From Streptococcus equinus (lineage in GTDB: Bacteria; Bacillota; Bacilli; Lactobacillales; Streptococcaceae): 64,000 bases of DNA. Both the position numbers and the translations under genes were made by a program. This document shows, in pieces, positions 1 through 10,287 of the stretch (the first letter of the stretch is position 1; each line of letters starts with the position of its first letter). The notes beneath the pieces were generated by a model. The model searched no databases, had not been told where the DNA came from, and saw only the letters and a list, made by a program, of their open reading frames with translations. The stretch spans positions 144,343 through 208,342 of the forward strand of contig NZ_FNKE01000002.1 in the NCBI RefSeq assembly GCF_900101445.1, read 5' to 3'.

Positions 1-824
1 AAGTCCCAGTTTTGTTTTTCTAGTGTTTTTCGAGCTCCTTCAAAGAAATTGGCGTCTAAGTCTGCTTGACTTTGTAACCAGGCCACCACGGGATGTTGCT
101 TAGCCCAGTCTTTTTTTGCTTTTTGCTCAGCTTGTTCTTTAGCTAGTTTTTCTTGTTCTGTGAGTTGTTTGTCGACAGATTTGATGCCTTTAGCGAAATT
201 GACATCACTGATAAAGCTAAGGTACTGGCTGTCGGTGTATGGTAAATCAGTAGTCTGGCTAACTTGATTAACTTCTGTATCAATGGCAGCAAGCAAGTCA
301 GCAGAAGTAGGTGCAGTTCCACTACTATCAAAACTTGTGACTTTATCAATCGTCGTGCTTAGGAGCTGGCTTGCGGTGTCGCTATCTGCATCGTAGTTAC
401 TCTGAGGACCTGATAGTGAGATTAAATCACTAATACTAGCATAGATGCTAGAAATATTCTCCTCTTGCGCTCCATGTTGGTTTTTGAAATTGTTTAGATT
501 ATCTTTTAGTTGATTGAGATAATCTTCGTCTAGTACTGCGCTATTTGAAGTTTCTCCGATGCTTGAGTGAAAGCTTGATAGCAGACTTGAAAACTCACTA
601 GCCATGACTTTTGATGTATCTGCTAAACCAACAAGGACAGCAGCATCAACGTTGTTCAGTTGTTGGTAGATAGCTTGTCCGGTCTTTCCTTGGAGAGCTT
701 CAGATGTGATGATTTTGTTGACGCTATTTTTTGCGTCTGTTAATTGTGTCTCTATTCGGCTGGCTTCTTGATTGAGTTTGTTAGCAGCCTTGTGGAGTTC
801 TTCGAGGTCAACGTGAAATCCCAT
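1..824 (-). CDS. LXG-domain type VII secretion toxin, N-terminal part (partial)
   Basis: The gene is cut by the left edge; 274 codons of its N-terminal end are present. It reads as an LXG polymorphic toxin, a substrate of the type VIIb secretion system used against competing bacteria. Residues 1 to about 200 are polar, almost wholly helical, lack a signal peptide and begin HVDLEELHKAANKLNQEA, followed by the EALQGKTGQAIYQQL segment typical of the start of these proteins. A Lys/Glu/Gln-rich linker follows at about residues 222-240. The toxin domain and any immunity gene lie outside the window, so the activity cannot be named. The ATG at 824 abuts the stop of the preceding gene and has a strong GGAGGTGA ribosome site. 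The family call rests on N-terminal pattern plus the three accessory genes upstream. Confidence 0.8.
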   Translation of the reverse strand, partial: MGFHVDLEELHKAANKLNQEASRIETQLTDAKNSVNKIITSEALQGKTGQAIYQQLNNVDAAVLVGLADTSKVMASEFSSLLSSFHSSIGETSNSAVLDEDYLNQLKDNLNNFKNQHGAQEENISSIYASISDLISLSGPQSNYDADSDTASQLLSTTIDKVTSFDSSGTAPTSADLLAAIDTEVNQVSQTTDLPYTDSQYLSFISDVNFAKGIKSVDKQLTEQEKLAKEQAEQKAKKDWAKQHPVVAWLQSQADLDANFFEGARKTLEKQNWD

Positions 825-1523
825 CTAGTCACCTCCCCCAGCTTTTTTGAGGAAAGCATAAGCTTCGTTTTTTGTCATAAATGACGTTGATAAACGTTTT
901 TCTTGAAGCTGTGTTTGTTTTAATTTTTGACTAAATGATTTTTCGTAGTCGTCTTCATAACCACGCGCAACGACCTTTCCAATCATCATGTTTGTGATTG
1001 TCATTGGAGTGATTGGTGGGAAGCCGCCAAGCGGCCATAGCTGCGCTTGATAATCAACGACGTAATTTCCGATGCTATCAGCAACAGGTAGTTTGCGACC
1101 TGTGATAATCACCTTTGCTCCAGGAGTATGTGAGAACATTTCTCTGAGTTGATCTGGAAAGAGTCGCGTATCAAGTTCGATGACACTTCCTAGTGGCAGA
1201 ATCTTGCTGTAAACTAAGTCAATCAATCCCATAAAAATGAGGAAGTTTTCCAAAGACAGGGTGATTTTATATTGTTTATCACGTGTGATAATAACATTAT
1301 CTTCTTTATAATGAAAGTTTATTTCGATAGGGGCACCTAAAAATGCTTGATAGACGTAGCTTTCTTGATTTTGACAAAAAGCTATGTAGCATTCTCTAAG
1401 AATATCTAATTGTCCCCCAACGTATGTCCCAAATTGTATTAAGTCATCTGTTACCAAGTCAGAAAGCGCATCGTTTTCTGACAAAAGCTTAGTAAAAATT
1501 GTATTCAAATCTTCATTCATCAT
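825..1523 (-). CDS. DUF4176-type LXG accessory/chaperone protein
   Basis: 232 aa, soluble, no signal peptide or membrane segment. Residues about 106-200 match the DUF4176 pattern: ILPLGSVIELD, then a KVIITGRKLP strand, then NYVVDYQAQLWPLGGF, ending near the VVARGYEDDYEKSF helix. Proteins of this family sit beside LXG toxin genes, and some are reported to act as chaperone or targeting partners that deliver the toxin to the type VIIb machine. The first 105 residues are a helical extension not typical of the short forms. Its stop codon touches the toxin start and its own start overlaps the end of the 95-aa gene upstream, so the four genes form one translationally coupled operon. Two ATGs in tandem (1523 and 1520) could serve as start. 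Confidence 0.72.
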   Translation of the reverse strand: MMNEDLNTIFTKLLSENDALSDLVTDDLIQFGTYVGGQLDILRECYIAFCQNQESYVYQAFLGAPIEINFHYKEDNVIITRDKQYKITLSLENFLIFMGLIDLVYSKILPLGSVIELDTRLFPDQLREMFSHTPGAKVIITGRKLPVADSIGNYVVDYQAQLWPLGGFPPITPMTITNMMIGKVVARGYEDDYEKSFSQKLKQTQLQEKRLSTSFMTKNEAYAFLKKAGGGD

Positions 1524-1807
1524 TTAAACCTAACCGTATTCTTCTTAATTTGATTAGCAGCTTTTTTATCTTCTGCGACAATCTTATCAGCTACTTTGGT
1601 CATTTTTTTAGCATTTGCTGCAGAATATGTTTTGAAGTGTTCTAAAGTCGTGTTGAAGTTATTTTCAATATCAACAAAGGTTTTAAAACGTGTTAAGGTT
1701 GTCTTACCAATAGAAGAAACCTTAATGTCTTCAATATCTGAAATGCCATTAGCCGCCGTAGAAACGAGGCTTTTCCAATTCTTTTCATCAAGACTAACTT
1801 TTACCAT
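1520..1807 (-). CDS. Small WXG100-like LXG partner (TIGR04197/DUF3130-like)
   Basis: 95 aa, two predicted helices, Lys-rich C-terminal half, no signal peptide. It resembles the small helical effectors placed just before LXG toxins (TIGR04197 or DUF3130 group), which bind the LXG helices and help present the toxin to the secretion ATPase. The assignment rests on size, helical content and position rather than a diagnostic motif. A longer in-frame start exists at 1837, but the ATG at 1807 follows a GAGGTG ribosome site and lies 8 bases after the previous stop, so it is preferred. Confidence 0.65.
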   Translation of the reverse strand: MVKVSLDEKNWKSLVSTAANGISDIEDIKVSSIGKTTLTRFKTFVDIENNFNTTLEHFKTYSAANAKKMTKVADKIVAEDKKAANQIKKNTVRFK

Positions 1808-1815
1808 AAAGCACC

Positions 1816-2256
1816 TCAACGAATTAAAGCTAGGCAATCGCTAGCTGATTTATTAAAGGCGCTAATCAGACCGCTGAGAGAATTTTGCGATGCTTGACGT
1901 TTTTGAATTTCGTTAGTCAATGTGTCCACATTAGCTTTATGAGTGCTGATGTCTGACGTAATATCAGATACAATCGTTGTTGCATGACCATCAAATGTTG
2001 TTCGAATACTTCCCTTGAAGTTGGCATTATCCATATTATCAACAAGGGTTGAGTTGATAGATTTTTTGACTTCTTTGTAAGAAGTGATGGCAGTTTTTAA
2101 TGAAGATTTTGCGGCTTTTAAACGCTCAATTTCTTCTTGTTTAGCATTATAGGTCGATTGAAGTTCATTGGCTCTTTGCTGAAAAGTAGTAGCGAGAGCA
2201 CGGTTGACAGCATTATTTTTCTGCCTTTGAACTTCATCGTTAAATGACTTCTCCAT
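1816..2256 (-). CDS. YwqH-like helical protein of the LXG operon (DUF5082/DUF3958-like)
   Basis: 146 aa, first gene of the operon. The protein is a long, polar, mostly coiled-coil helix (about residues 20-70, QQRANELQSTYNAKQEEIERL) followed by a second helical region. This is the pattern of the YwqH-type proteins that open LXG toxin operons in Firmicutes and, in studied streptococci, co-target the toxin to type VII secretion. No enzymatic motif is visible. The in-frame start at 2277 is less likely because TTAGGAG precedes the ATG at 2256 at good spacing. Family placement is by pattern and context. Confidence 0.65.
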   Translation of the reverse strand: MEKSFNDEVQRQKNNAVNRALATTFQQRANELQSTYNAKQEEIERLKAAKSSLKTAITSYKEVKKSINSTLVDNMDNANFKGSIRTTFDGHATTIVSDITSDISTHKANVDTLTNEIQKRQASQNSLSGLISAFNKSASDCLALIR

Positions 2257-2288
2257 AAAATATCTCCTAATTCCCATTTTTACCCTAG

Positions 2289-2297
2289 ATTATACCA
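2289..2297 (-). promoter_or_regulatory. Extended -10 promoter of the LXG operon
   Basis: On the minus strand the sequence is TGGTATAAT, a perfect -10 hexamer with the TG extension, 33 bases before the ATG at 2256. No clear -35 is needed or seen. It lies downstream of the galR terminator, so the LXG operon is probably transcribed independently of galR. Confidence 0.6.
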
Positions 2298-2343
2298 TAT
2301 TTTCTTTTTTAATTTTAATTTTTAGATAACTTTTAGTTTAAAA

Positions 2344-2374
2344 AATAAAAAAAGCGCCCTCAGCAGAGAGCGTT
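2344..2374 (-). terminator. Terminator of galR
   Basis: Minus strand: CGCTCTC-TGCT-GAGGGCG stem (one G-U pair) followed by a run of T's at 2352-2344, just beyond the galR stop. Confidence 0.8.
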
Positions 2375-2385
2375 TAGATAGTGTA

Positions 2386-3414
<1,029 letters not shown>

Positions 3415-3465
3415 TCACATTATCAGAAAAAACAAAAATTTTAAGTAAAACTTTAGTAAACATTA

Positions 3466-3494
3466 TTGACTTAGTTTAACTAGGAGGTTAAAAT
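3466..3494 (+). promoter_or_regulatory. galKTE promoter
   Basis: TTGACT at 3466-3471, a 17-base spacer and TAAAAT at 3489-3494. A perfect 11-bp palindrome TAGTT-T-AACTA (3472-3482) lies between the hexamers and is a candidate GalR operator. Confidence 0.7.
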
Positions 3495-3507
3495 GAAACC
3501 GTAATCA
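3494..3507 (+). promoter_or_regulatory. cre-like CcpA site at the galK promoter
   Basis: TGAAACCGTAATCA matches the catabolite-responsive consensus TGWAANCGNTNWCA at all but one position. It starts at the last base of the -10 box, where bound CcpA would block transcription under glucose. Confidence 0.5.
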
Positions 3508-3536
3508 TAAAAGAAACAAGAAAAAAGGAGACCCTC

Positions 3537-4709
3537 ATGAATACTAAAGAACTTAACCAAGCTTTTACTAATGTTTTTGGAAGCGACGCAGACGCAACTT
3601 TCTTCTCACCAGGTCGTATCAACTTAATCGGTGAACACACTGACTACAATGGTGGTCATGTTTTCCCAGCAGCGATTACGCTTGGAACATACGGCGCAGC
3701 TCGTAAACGTGATGATAAGCTGCTTCGTTTTTACTCAGCTAACTTTGATGACTTAGGCATTATTGATGTTGATCTTGACAATCTTGTCTACGATAAAAAA
3801 GATAGCTGGACAAACTATCCAAAAGGCGTTATCAAATTCTTGAAAGAAGCTGGACACAAGATTGAATCTGGTTTTGAACTTTATGTTAATGGGAATATTC
3901 CAAATGGCTCTGGTTTGTCATCATCAGCTTCACTAGAACTTTTGGTAGGGATTGTTGCTGAAGAATTATTCGACCTAAAATTAGACCGTTTGGATTTGGT
4001 AAAAATTGGTAAACAAACTGAAAATGAGTTTATTGGGGTAAACTCAGGAATCATGGACCAATTTGCCATCGGTATGGGAGCTGAAAAGCAAGCCATCTAC
4101 CTTGATACCAATACTCTAGAATATGACCTTGTTCCTTTGGATCTTGGTGACAATGTCATTGTGATTATGAATACCAATAAACGCCGTGAATTAGCCGATT
4201 CAAAATACAATGAACGTCGTGCGGAATGTGAAAAAGCTGTAGAAGAACTTAATCAAGTGCTTGATATCAAGACTCTCGGTGAACTTGATTTGCAAACATT
4301 TGACGAATATAGTTACCTTATTAAAGATGACAATCGTCTAAAACGTGCTCGCCACGCTGTCTGGGAAAATCAACGTACCCTTCAAGCCAAAGAAGCTTTG
4401 ACTGCTGGTCAGCTTGAAAAATTTGGTCGCTTGGTTAATGCCTCACACGTTTCACTTGAACATGACTACGAAGTAACTGGTATCGAACTTGATACCCTTG
4501 CTCACACAGCTTGGCAACAAGAAGGTGTCCTCGGAGCTCGTATGACAGGAGCGGGATTCGGTGGCTGTGGTATTGCTATTGTCGCTAAAGATAAGGTTGA
4601 TGATTTTACAAAAGCTGTTGGACAAGTTTATACAGAAACAATTGGTTACGCGCCAGCCTTCTATATCGCTGAAATTGCTGGTGGTTCACGTGTCCTTTCA
4701 CGAAAATAA
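3537..4709 (+). CDS. galK: Galactokinase
   Basis: 390 aa. It phosphorylates alpha-D-galactose at C1 with ATP, the first committed step of the Leloir pathway, in the cytoplasm. The GHMP-kinase motifs are all present: the galactokinase signature [17 protein letters not shown] near residues 24-40, the ATP-binding loop [14 protein letters not shown] near 120-133, and the C-terminal [12 protein letters not shown] near 333-344. The length is normal. It is the first gene of galK-galT-galE, preceded by AAAGGAG, and should be controlled by GalR and catabolite repression through the sites just upstream. Confidence 0.97.
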   Translation: MNTKELNQAFTNVFGSDADATFFSPGRINLIGEHTDYNGGHVFPAAITLGTYGAARKRDDKLLRFYSANFDDLGIIDVDLDNLVYDKKDSWTNYPKGVIKFLKEAGHKIESGFELYVNGNIPNGSGLSSSASLELLVGIVAEELFDLKLDRLDLVKIGKQTENEFIGVNSGIMDQFAIGMGAEKQAIYLDTNTLEYDLVPLDLGDNVIVIMNTNKRRELADSKYNERRAECEKAVEELNQVLDIKTLGELDLQTFDEYSYLIKDDNRLKRARHAVWENQRTLQAKEALTAGQLEKFGRLVNASHVSLEHDYEVTGIELDTLAHTAWQQEGVLGARMTGAGFGGCGIAIVAKDKVDDFTKAVGQVYTETIGYAPAFYIAEIAGGSRVLSRK

Positions 4710-4731
4710 AGAATAAAAAGAAGACGATAAA

Positions 4732-6204
4732 ATGATGAAACTTTTAGATACCTTTGTCGCTAAAGTGATTGAAGCTAGCGACTATACTGAAGATGATATG
4801 TTTTACTTGCGCAATCGCATCCTTGCCCTTGTGGGCGAGGATGGTGCAGAGCAAGAGACAAATCAAACAGATTTGATTGCTCTCAAAGAAGAACTGGTTA
4901 ACCTAGCTGTGAAAAATGGTAAGGTTGGTGACTTAATGGCTGAAAGAGATTGTTTGGGTGCTGAATTGATGAACTTCATCACACCTGTCCCAAGTCAGGT
5001 GAATCGCAATTTCTGGGATATGTATGCTCAATCTCCTCAACAAGCTGTCGCAGATTTTTACGAACTCAGCAAACGAAATGACTACATTAAAGTAGCCGCA
5101 ATCGCCAAAAATATTGCTTTTACGGTGCCATCACAGTATGGCGATATTCAAATTACCATTAATTTATCAAAACCTGAAAAAGATCCCAAGGCCATTGCTG
5201 CAGCTAAGTTAGCCAAGGCATCTTCTTATCCAAAATGTCAGTTATGTATGGAAAATGAAGGCTATCAAGGTCGCCTTAATCACCCAGCGCGTGCTAATCA
5301 CCGTATCATTCGCTTAAATCTAGGTGATGAAAAATGGGGTTTCCAATATTCGCCTTATGCTTACTTCAACGAACATTGTATTATTTTAAATACTGAGCAT
5401 GTTCCGATGGTTATCAGCAAAGATACCTTTGAACAGCTCTTAGATATTGTCGATATTTTCCCAGGTTATTTTGCTGGGTCAAATGCCGACTTGCCAATTG
5501 TTGGTGGGTCAATCTTGACACACAACCACTATCAAGGTGGACGTCATGTCTTTCCTATGGAAATAGCAGAACTAGATAATGAGTTTCATTTCAAAGGCTT
5601 TTCAGATGTAACAGCTGGTATTGTCAAATGGCCAATGTCAGTCATTCGCCTTCGCAGCAAGAATAAAGAGCGCTTGGTCGAACTAGCTGAAAAAATTCGT
5701 TTGGCTTGGCGAGATTATTCTGATGCGAGTGTTGATGTGGTGGCTTATACAGACGATACGCTACACCACACAGTGACTCCGATTGCGCGCAAACGTGATG
5801 GGCAATTTGAACTAGATATCGTCCTTCGCGACAATCACACCACTGCTGAATTTCCTGATGGTGTTTATCATCCACATGCTGATGTGCAACATATTAAAAA
5901 GGAAAATATTGGATTAATTGAGGTAATGGGCTTAGCTATTTTGCCACCTCGTCTCAAAAATGAACTGCTAGAAGTTGAAAAATATCTTTTGAACCAGTAT
6001 AATGAAATCGCTGCCTATCATAAGGATTGGGCAGATGAGATTAAAAAACGTTCGGATATTACGGCTGATAACGTACATGATATCGTACAAGAAGAAGTCG
6101 GTCACGTTTTTGTTCGCGTTTTAGAAGATGCAGGTGTTTACAAACGTGATGAAAAAGGAAAAAAAGCCTTTATGCGCTTTGTGAACAGTGTGGGGTTAGA
6201 ATAG
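4732..6204 (+). CDS. galT: UDP-glucose--hexose-1-phosphate uridylyltransferase (class II)
   Basis: 490 aa, the long Gram-positive class II form (class I enzymes are about 350 aa). It exchanges galactose-1-phosphate with UDP-glucose, giving UDP-galactose and glucose-1-phosphate. The catalytic HNHYQGGRH segment lies near residue 263, and the cysteine pair PKCQLC near 165-170 is family-typical. It begins 22 bases after galK; two ATGs (4732, 4735) are adjacent, and either could initiate. It is followed after 11 bases by galE, so the three genes form one transcript. Confidence 0.95.
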   Translation: MMKLLDTFVAKVIEASDYTEDDMFYLRNRILALVGEDGAEQETNQTDLIALKEELVNLAVKNGKVGDLMAERDCLGAELMNFITPVPSQVNRNFWDMYAQSPQQAVADFYELSKRNDYIKVAAIAKNIAFTVPSQYGDIQITINLSKPEKDPKAIAAAKLAKASSYPKCQLCMENEGYQGRLNHPARANHRIIRLNLGDEKWGFQYSPYAYFNEHCIILNTEHVPMVISKDTFEQLLDIVDIFPGYFAGSNADLPIVGGSILTHNHYQGGRHVFPMEIAELDNEFHFKGFSDVTAGIVKWPMSVIRLRSKNKERLVELAEKIRLAWRDYSDASVDVVAYTDDTLHHTVTPIARKRDGQFELDIVLRDNHTTAEFPDGVYHPHADVQHIKKENIGLIEVMGLAILPPRLKNELLEVEKYLLNQYNEIAAYHKDWADEIKKRSDITADNVHDIVQEEVGHVFVRVLEDAGVYKRDEKGKKAFMRFVNSVGLE

Positions 6205-6215
6205 GAGAAAAATAA

Positions 6216-7214
6216 ATGTCAATTTTAGTGCTTGGTGGGGCTGGTTACATCGGTTCTCACATGGTTGATCGTTTAATTGAAAAAGGTGAAGAAAAAGTTG
6301 TTGTTGTCGATAGTTTGGTAACAGGGCACCGTGCAGCGGTTCATCCTGATGCGACATTCTATCAAGGCGATCTTGCTGACCAAGATTTCATGCGCAAAGT
6401 CTTTACAGAAAATCCTGACATTGATGCTGTGATTCACTTTGCTGCTTATTCATTGGTTGCTGAATCAATGGAAAAACCACTTAAATACTTCGATAACAAC
6501 ACTGCTGGTATGATTAAATTGCTTGAAGTGATGAATGAATTTGGTGTTAAATACATTGTCTTCTCATCAACTGCAGCAACTTATGGTATCCCAGATGAAC
6601 TTCCAATTAAGGAAACAACACCTCAACGTCCAATCAATCCATACGGTGAAAGCAAACTCATGATGGAAACAATCATGAAATGGTCTGACCAAGCTTACGG
6701 CATTAAATTTGTTCCACTTCGTTACTTTAACGTGGCTGGTGCTAAACCAGATGGTTCTATCGGTGAAGACCACGGACCAGAAACACACTTGTTGCCAATT
6801 ATCCTGCAAGTGGCACAAGGTGTTCGTGAAAAAATCATGATTTTTGGTAATGATTACAACACACCAGACGGCACAAATGTGCGTGACTACGTTCACCCAT
6901 TTGACTTGGCAGATGCTCATTTGCTTGCTGTTAAATATCTTCGCGAAGGTAATCCATCAACAGCCTTTAACCTAGGTTCTTCAACTGGTTTTTCAAACCT
7001 TCAAATTCTCGAAGCGGCTCGTAAAGTAACAGGTAAAGAAATTCCTGCTGAACTTGCTGACCGTCGTCCTGGTGACCCAGATACACTTATTGCGTCATCA
7101 GACAAAGCACGTGAGATTCTTGGTTGGAAACCTCAATTTGACGATATCGAAAAAATCATTGCATCTGCTTGGGCATGGCATTCAAGTCATCCAAATGGGT
7201 ACAATGACCGCTAA
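6216..7214 (+). CDS. galE: UDP-glucose 4-epimerase
   Basis: 332 aa extended short-chain dehydrogenase. It interconverts UDP-galactose and UDP-glucose using bound NAD. The Rossmann motif GGAGYIGSH is at residues 7-15, the FSSTAATYG strand carries the catalytic Ser/Thr, and YGESK (Tyr143, Lys147) is the catalytic pair. It is the last gene of galKTE, with a GGAGAAAAATAA ribosome site just after the galT stop and a strong terminator 15 bases after its own stop. It closes the Leloir pathway and also supplies UDP-galactose for surface polysaccharide. Confidence 0.96.
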   Translation: MSILVLGGAGYIGSHMVDRLIEKGEEKVVVVDSLVTGHRAAVHPDATFYQGDLADQDFMRKVFTENPDIDAVIHFAAYSLVAESMEKPLKYFDNNTAGMIKLLEVMNEFGVKYIVFSSTAATYGIPDELPIKETTPQRPINPYGESKLMMETIMKWSDQAYGIKFVPLRYFNVAGAKPDGSIGEDHGPETHLLPIILQVAQGVREKIMIFGNDYNTPDGTNVRDYVHPFDLADAHLLAVKYLREGNPSTAFNLGSSTGFSNLQILEAARKVTGKEIPAELADRRPGDPDTLIASSDKAREILGWKPQFDDIEKIIASAWAWHSSHPNGYNDR

Positions 7215-7228
7215 TAAATGATTATAGT

Positions 7229-7254
7229 CTGAGGCAAGTGCCTCAGGCTTTTTG
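7229..7254 (+). terminator. Terminator of galKTE
   Basis: Perfect 8-bp stem CTGAGGCA/TGCCTCAG with a 2-base gap, then GGC and a T run at 7249-7253. Confidence 0.88.
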
Positions 7255-7290
7255 TGCATCATGATGATGTGCTAGAAAAAAGGAAAAAAG

Positions 7291-8175
7291 ATGATGTCCG
7301 TTATTAAGACACCTTGTTTAGATAAAGAGCAAAAATTACAGGCAGAAGCATTAATCAAAGAAGTTCAGATTTTTGATGGGACTCACCGCATCCCGTATTT
7401 ATCGAATAATCTCAATTTTAATCAGGAGATGCCTTCTTTCTTTTTAGCTTATGAGAAGAATCAACTCGTGGGGTTGTTGACAGTCTATGCAGACGAGCCC
7501 GACGAGACAGAGCTTGCTATTATGGTTCACCCTAATTATCGACGCTTAGGGTATGCTAAAGAATTGTTTCATGTTTTCCGTGAAACCATGCAAGAGTATC
7601 AGCTGAGTTTTACAGTAATGTCGGAGCGAGCTTTCTTAGCAAAACACCCAGATGTGTTAGCCAATCTTGGCATGACATTAGAAGATGATTTTGAGTATTG
7701 GCTCAGTCGACAGCGAAAGGCTTATTTGCTTGAAAAGCGTGACGATTTGTTGGTCACTAAAGCTAGTAGAGAACACCTTGAAGCGATTGCAGACTTTCAA
7801 GCAAAAGCTTTTGGCGAACCTTATGAGGTTACACTGCGCTATGCCAAAGAAGCTCTAGTTGATGAGACTGGAAAACTTTATATTGTGATGAAAGATGACA
7901 AAGTTGTTGCTTCTTGCACGGTGGATTTTAGCACGACTTACAATTACCTTTATGGTTTAGTGGTTGCCGAAGATTACCGTGGTCAGGGGATTGGAACTTA
8001 TTTTATGAAAGTGCTTATCAATAGCCTGTTAGCTGAAAATGAGAAGGCCTTTCAAATTGCGGTTGAATCAGATAATTTAGCAGCTAAACGTCTTTATGAA
8101 AGTTTAGGTTTTGAAGAACAAACGCAGGTTGTCTACGCTAAGGTGACTGACGCTAGTAAACTTTGGGAGATTTAA
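7291..8175 (+). CDS. Tandem GNAT-fold acetyltransferase
   Basis: 294 aa with two GNAT halves. The N-terminal half (about 1-140) keeps the acetyl-CoA region as MVHPNYRRLGYAKELF. The C-terminal half (about 150-290) has the more canonical GLVVAEDYRGQGIGTYFMKVL, with the RGQGIG pyrophosphate loop near residue 230, and ends with the usual AAKRLYESLGFEE strand. The C-terminal half is probably catalytic. The substrate cannot be deduced. It stands alone between the gal terminator and the yajC promoter and has an AAAAAAGGAAAAAAG ribosome region; two Met codons are adjacent at the start. Confidence 0.82.
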   Translation: MMSVIKTPCLDKEQKLQAEALIKEVQIFDGTHRIPYLSNNLNFNQEMPSFFLAYEKNQLVGLLTVYADEPDETELAIMVHPNYRRLGYAKELFHVFRETMQEYQLSFTVMSERAFLAKHPDVLANLGMTLEDDFEYWLSRQRKAYLLEKRDDLLVTKASREHLEAIADFQAKAFGEPYEVTLRYAKEALVDETGKLYIVMKDDKVVASCTVDFSTTYNYLYGLVVAEDYRGQGIGTYFMKVLINSLLAENEKAFQIAVESDNLAAKRLYESLGFEEQTQVVYAKVTDASKLWEI

Positions 8176-8185
8176 CGGTCATTTC

Positions 8186-8214
8186 TTGCGTTGTCAAGGG
8201 GAATTTGGTATAGT
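8186..8214 (+). promoter_or_regulatory. yajC promoter
   Basis: TTGCGT (8186-8191), 17-base spacer, TATAGT (8209-8214) with a TG extension. The expected transcript start near 8221 lies downstream of the longest possible yajC start (8214), supporting the internal ATG at 8247. Confidence 0.6.
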
Positions 8215-8246
8215 TGTCATTAAGCTTATATTTATGGAGGATTCTT

Positions 8247-8591
8247 ATGCCAACAGTTATTATGTTGCTCGTTATGGTTGGTTTGATTTGGTTCATGCAA
8301 CGTTCTCAAAAGAAACAAGCACAAGCCCGTCAAGATCAACTTAAAGCATTGCAAAAAGGTGATGAAATTGTAACAATCGGTGGTCTTTATGGTGTCGTTG
8401 ATGAAGTTGACGCTGCTAACCAAAAAATGGTTTTGGACATCGATGGTGTTTATCTAACATTTGAACTTGGTGCTTTAAAACGTGTTGTAAACAGAGCTGA
8501 ACAAGAAGTTGTTGAAGCTGCACCTGTTGAAGAAGCAGTCGAAGAACAAGCAGAATCAACTCAAGATACTGCCGTTGAAAGCGAAGACTAA
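8247..8591 (+). CDS. yajC: Preprotein translocase accessory subunit YajC
   Basis: 114 aa. One N-terminal membrane helix (PTVIMLLVMVGLIWFMQR), then a basic stretch and the YajC core with LQKGDEIVTIGGLYGVVDEV, and an acidic Glu/Ala-rich tail. It associates with the Sec translocon membrane part. The start is placed at 8247 because GGAGG at 8236-8240 gives correct spacing and the promoter lies too close for the in-frame start 33 bases upstream. A single-gene unit with its own promoter and terminator. Confidence 0.88.
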   Translation: MPTVIMLLVMVGLIWFMQRSQKKQAQARQDQLKALQKGDEIVTIGGLYGVVDEVDAANQKMVLDIDGVYLTFELGALKRVVNRAEQEVVEAAPVEEAVEEQAESTQDTAVESED

Positions 8592-8600
8592 TATATTGAA

Positions 8601-8629
8601 AGTCGGATGAAAATTCATCTGGCTTTTTT
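8601..8629 (+). terminator. Terminator of yajC
   Basis: An 11-bp stem AGTCGGATGAA/TTCATCTGGCT (two G-U pairs) with loop AA, followed by T's to 8629. Confidence 0.85.
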
Positions 8630-8684
8630 CATGCAAATATTCCCAAAAAGCCACCAATTAAGTAGAGAAAAAATGGCTATTTTA

Positions 8685-8693
8685 TGGTAAAAT
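8685..8693 (+). promoter_or_regulatory. Extended -10 promoter before uppS
   Basis: TGGTAAAAT, 31 bases before the uppS ATG; the -35 is weak. Confidence 0.5.
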
Positions 8694-8724
8694 ATTATGA
8701 TGAGTATGCTTTTAAGGAAATTGT

Positions 8725-9480
8725 ATGTTTAAATTTAATTTTAGAAAAAAGAAAGAGGCTGTAAGCCTTGACAAGATTCCAAATCATATTGGAATTATCA
8801 TGGATGGAAATGGCCGTTGGGCCAAAAAACGCATGCAGCCACGTGTTATGGGACACAAAGCTGGTATGGATGCTTTGCAGGAAGTGACGATTGCTAGTTC
8901 AGAACTTGGTGTAAAAGTTTTGACAGTTTATGCTTTCTCAACAGAAAACTGGTCACGACCCGAGGACGAAGTCAAATTCATTATGAACTTACCCGTTGAG
9001 TTCTTCGATAAATATGTCCCTGAATTGGACGCTAATAATGTCAAAGTTCAAGTTATCGGTGAGACAAATCGTTTGCCAAAAGCAACTTTTGATGCGATGA
9101 AACGTGCTTGTGAACAAACGAAGCACAATTCTGGTCTTATCTTGAATTTTGCGCTTAACTATGGTGGCCGTTCAGAAATTACAGAAGCGGTTAAAAATAT
9201 TGCTCAAGAAGTGCTTGAAGCCAAAATTAGTCCAGATGATATTACAGAAGATGTGATTTCAAATCACTTGATGACGAATCACTTGCCGTACTTGTATCGT
9301 GATCCGGATTTGATTATTCGAACAAGTGGTGAACTTCGTCTTAGTAATTTTCTACCATGGCAATCAGCATATAGTGAATTTTATTTCACACCTGTTTTAT
9401 GGCCTGATTTCAAAAAAGACGAGTTGATTAAGGCGATTGCTGAATACAATCAACGTCATCGCCGTTTTGGTGGAATCTAG
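8725..9480 (+). CDS. uppS: Undecaprenyl pyrophosphate synthase
   Basis: 251 aa cis-prenyltransferase. It adds eight isopentenyl units to farnesyl diphosphate to make the C55 lipid carrier of cell-wall and polysaccharide synthesis. The diagnostic HIGIIMDGNGRWAKKR lies at about residues 21-36, with the catalytic Asp in MDGNGRW; FSTENWSRP and RTSGELRLSNFLPWQ (substrate binding) are also present. It is first in an uppS-cdsA-rseP series with 12- and 94-base gaps, an order common in Firmicutes. The ribosome site is AAGGAAATTGT before ATG. Confidence 0.96.
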   Translation: MFKFNFRKKKEAVSLDKIPNHIGIIMDGNGRWAKKRMQPRVMGHKAGMDALQEVTIASSELGVKVLTVYAFSTENWSRPEDEVKFIMNLPVEFFDKYVPELDANNVKVQVIGETNRLPKATFDAMKRACEQTKHNSGLILNFALNYGGRSEITEAVKNIAQEVLEAKISPDDITEDVISNHLMTNHLPYLYRDPDLIIRTSGELRLSNFLPWQSAYSEFYFTPVLWPDFKKDELIKAIAEYNQRHRRFGGI

Positions 9481-9492
9481 AAAGGAAATATC

Positions 9493-10287
9493 ATGAAACA
9501 ACGTGTGATTTGGGGGGCAATTGCCCTATTGATTATGCTGCCGTTTCTATTGCATGGAGGCCTACCATTTCAAGTCTTTGTAGGCTTTTTAGCAATGATT
9601 GGTGTGGCAGAAATGTTACGCATGAAACATCTTGAATTTTTCTCAATTGAAGGTGTTTTGTCAATGCTTGGTGCTTTTGTTTTGACAGTGCCTTTGGATA
9701 ACTACTTTACATCACTACCGATAGATTCTAATTTTGCCGTCTATGGGTTGTTGGTTTTCTTGCTTTTGGCAGGAACAGTTATCAATTGTGATGATTATTC
9801 ATTCGATGATGTCTCTTATCCGATTGCGGCTAGCCTTTATGTGGGAATTGGTTTCCAAAACTTGGTCAATGCTCGTATGGGTGGCTTAGATAAAGTGCTC
9901 TTTGCTTTATTTATCGTATGGGCGACTGATATCGGTGCTTATATGATTGGTCGTCGTTTTGGTCAACGTAAATTGATGCCGAAAGTTTCTCCGAATAAAA
10001 CTATCGAAGGAAGTCTTGGCGGGATTGCTTGCGCTGTTGTCGTTTCATTTATCTTTATGTTGATTGACAAAGCGGTTTACGCTCCGCACAATCTATTTGC
10101 CATGCTCGTTTACGTTATCTTATTTAGTATTTTTGGCCAATTCGGTGATTTGGTTGAAAGTGCGATTAAGCGTCATTTCGGCGTTAAAGATTCTGGAAAA
10201 CTTATTCCTGGTCACGGTGGTATTTTAGACCGCTTTGATTCAATGATTTTTGTTTTCCCAATTATGCATCTATTTGGTCTTTTCTAA
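9493..10287 (+). CDS. cdsA: Phosphatidate cytidylyltransferase
   Basis: 264 aa, about seven or eight hydrophobic membrane segments. It makes CDP-diacylglycerol from phosphatidate and CTP, the branch point to phosphatidylglycerol and cardiolipin. The C-terminal signature is intact: SPNKTIEGSLGG near residue 170 and VKDSGKLIPGHGGILDR near 232-248. It lies 12 bases after uppS behind an AAAGGAAAT ribosome site and is probably cotranscribed with it. Confidence 0.95.
   Translation: MKQRVIWGAIALLIMLPFLLHGGLPFQVFVGFLAMIGVAEMLRMKHLEFFSIEGVLSMLGAFVLTVPLDNYFTSLPIDSNFAVYGLLVFLLLAGTVINCDDYSFDDVSYPIAASLYVGIGFQNLVNARMGGLDKVLFALFIVWATDIGAYMIGRRFGQRKLMPKVSPNKTIEGSLGGIACAVVVSFIFMLIDKAVYAPHNLFAMLVYVILFSIFGQFGDLVESAIKRHFGVKDSGKLIPGHGGILDRFDSMIFVFPIMHLFGLF

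Noticed and set aside
143..349. 68-codon minus-strand frame inside the LXG gene.
   Set aside because: It is in another frame of the open LXG coding sequence and has no ribosome site.
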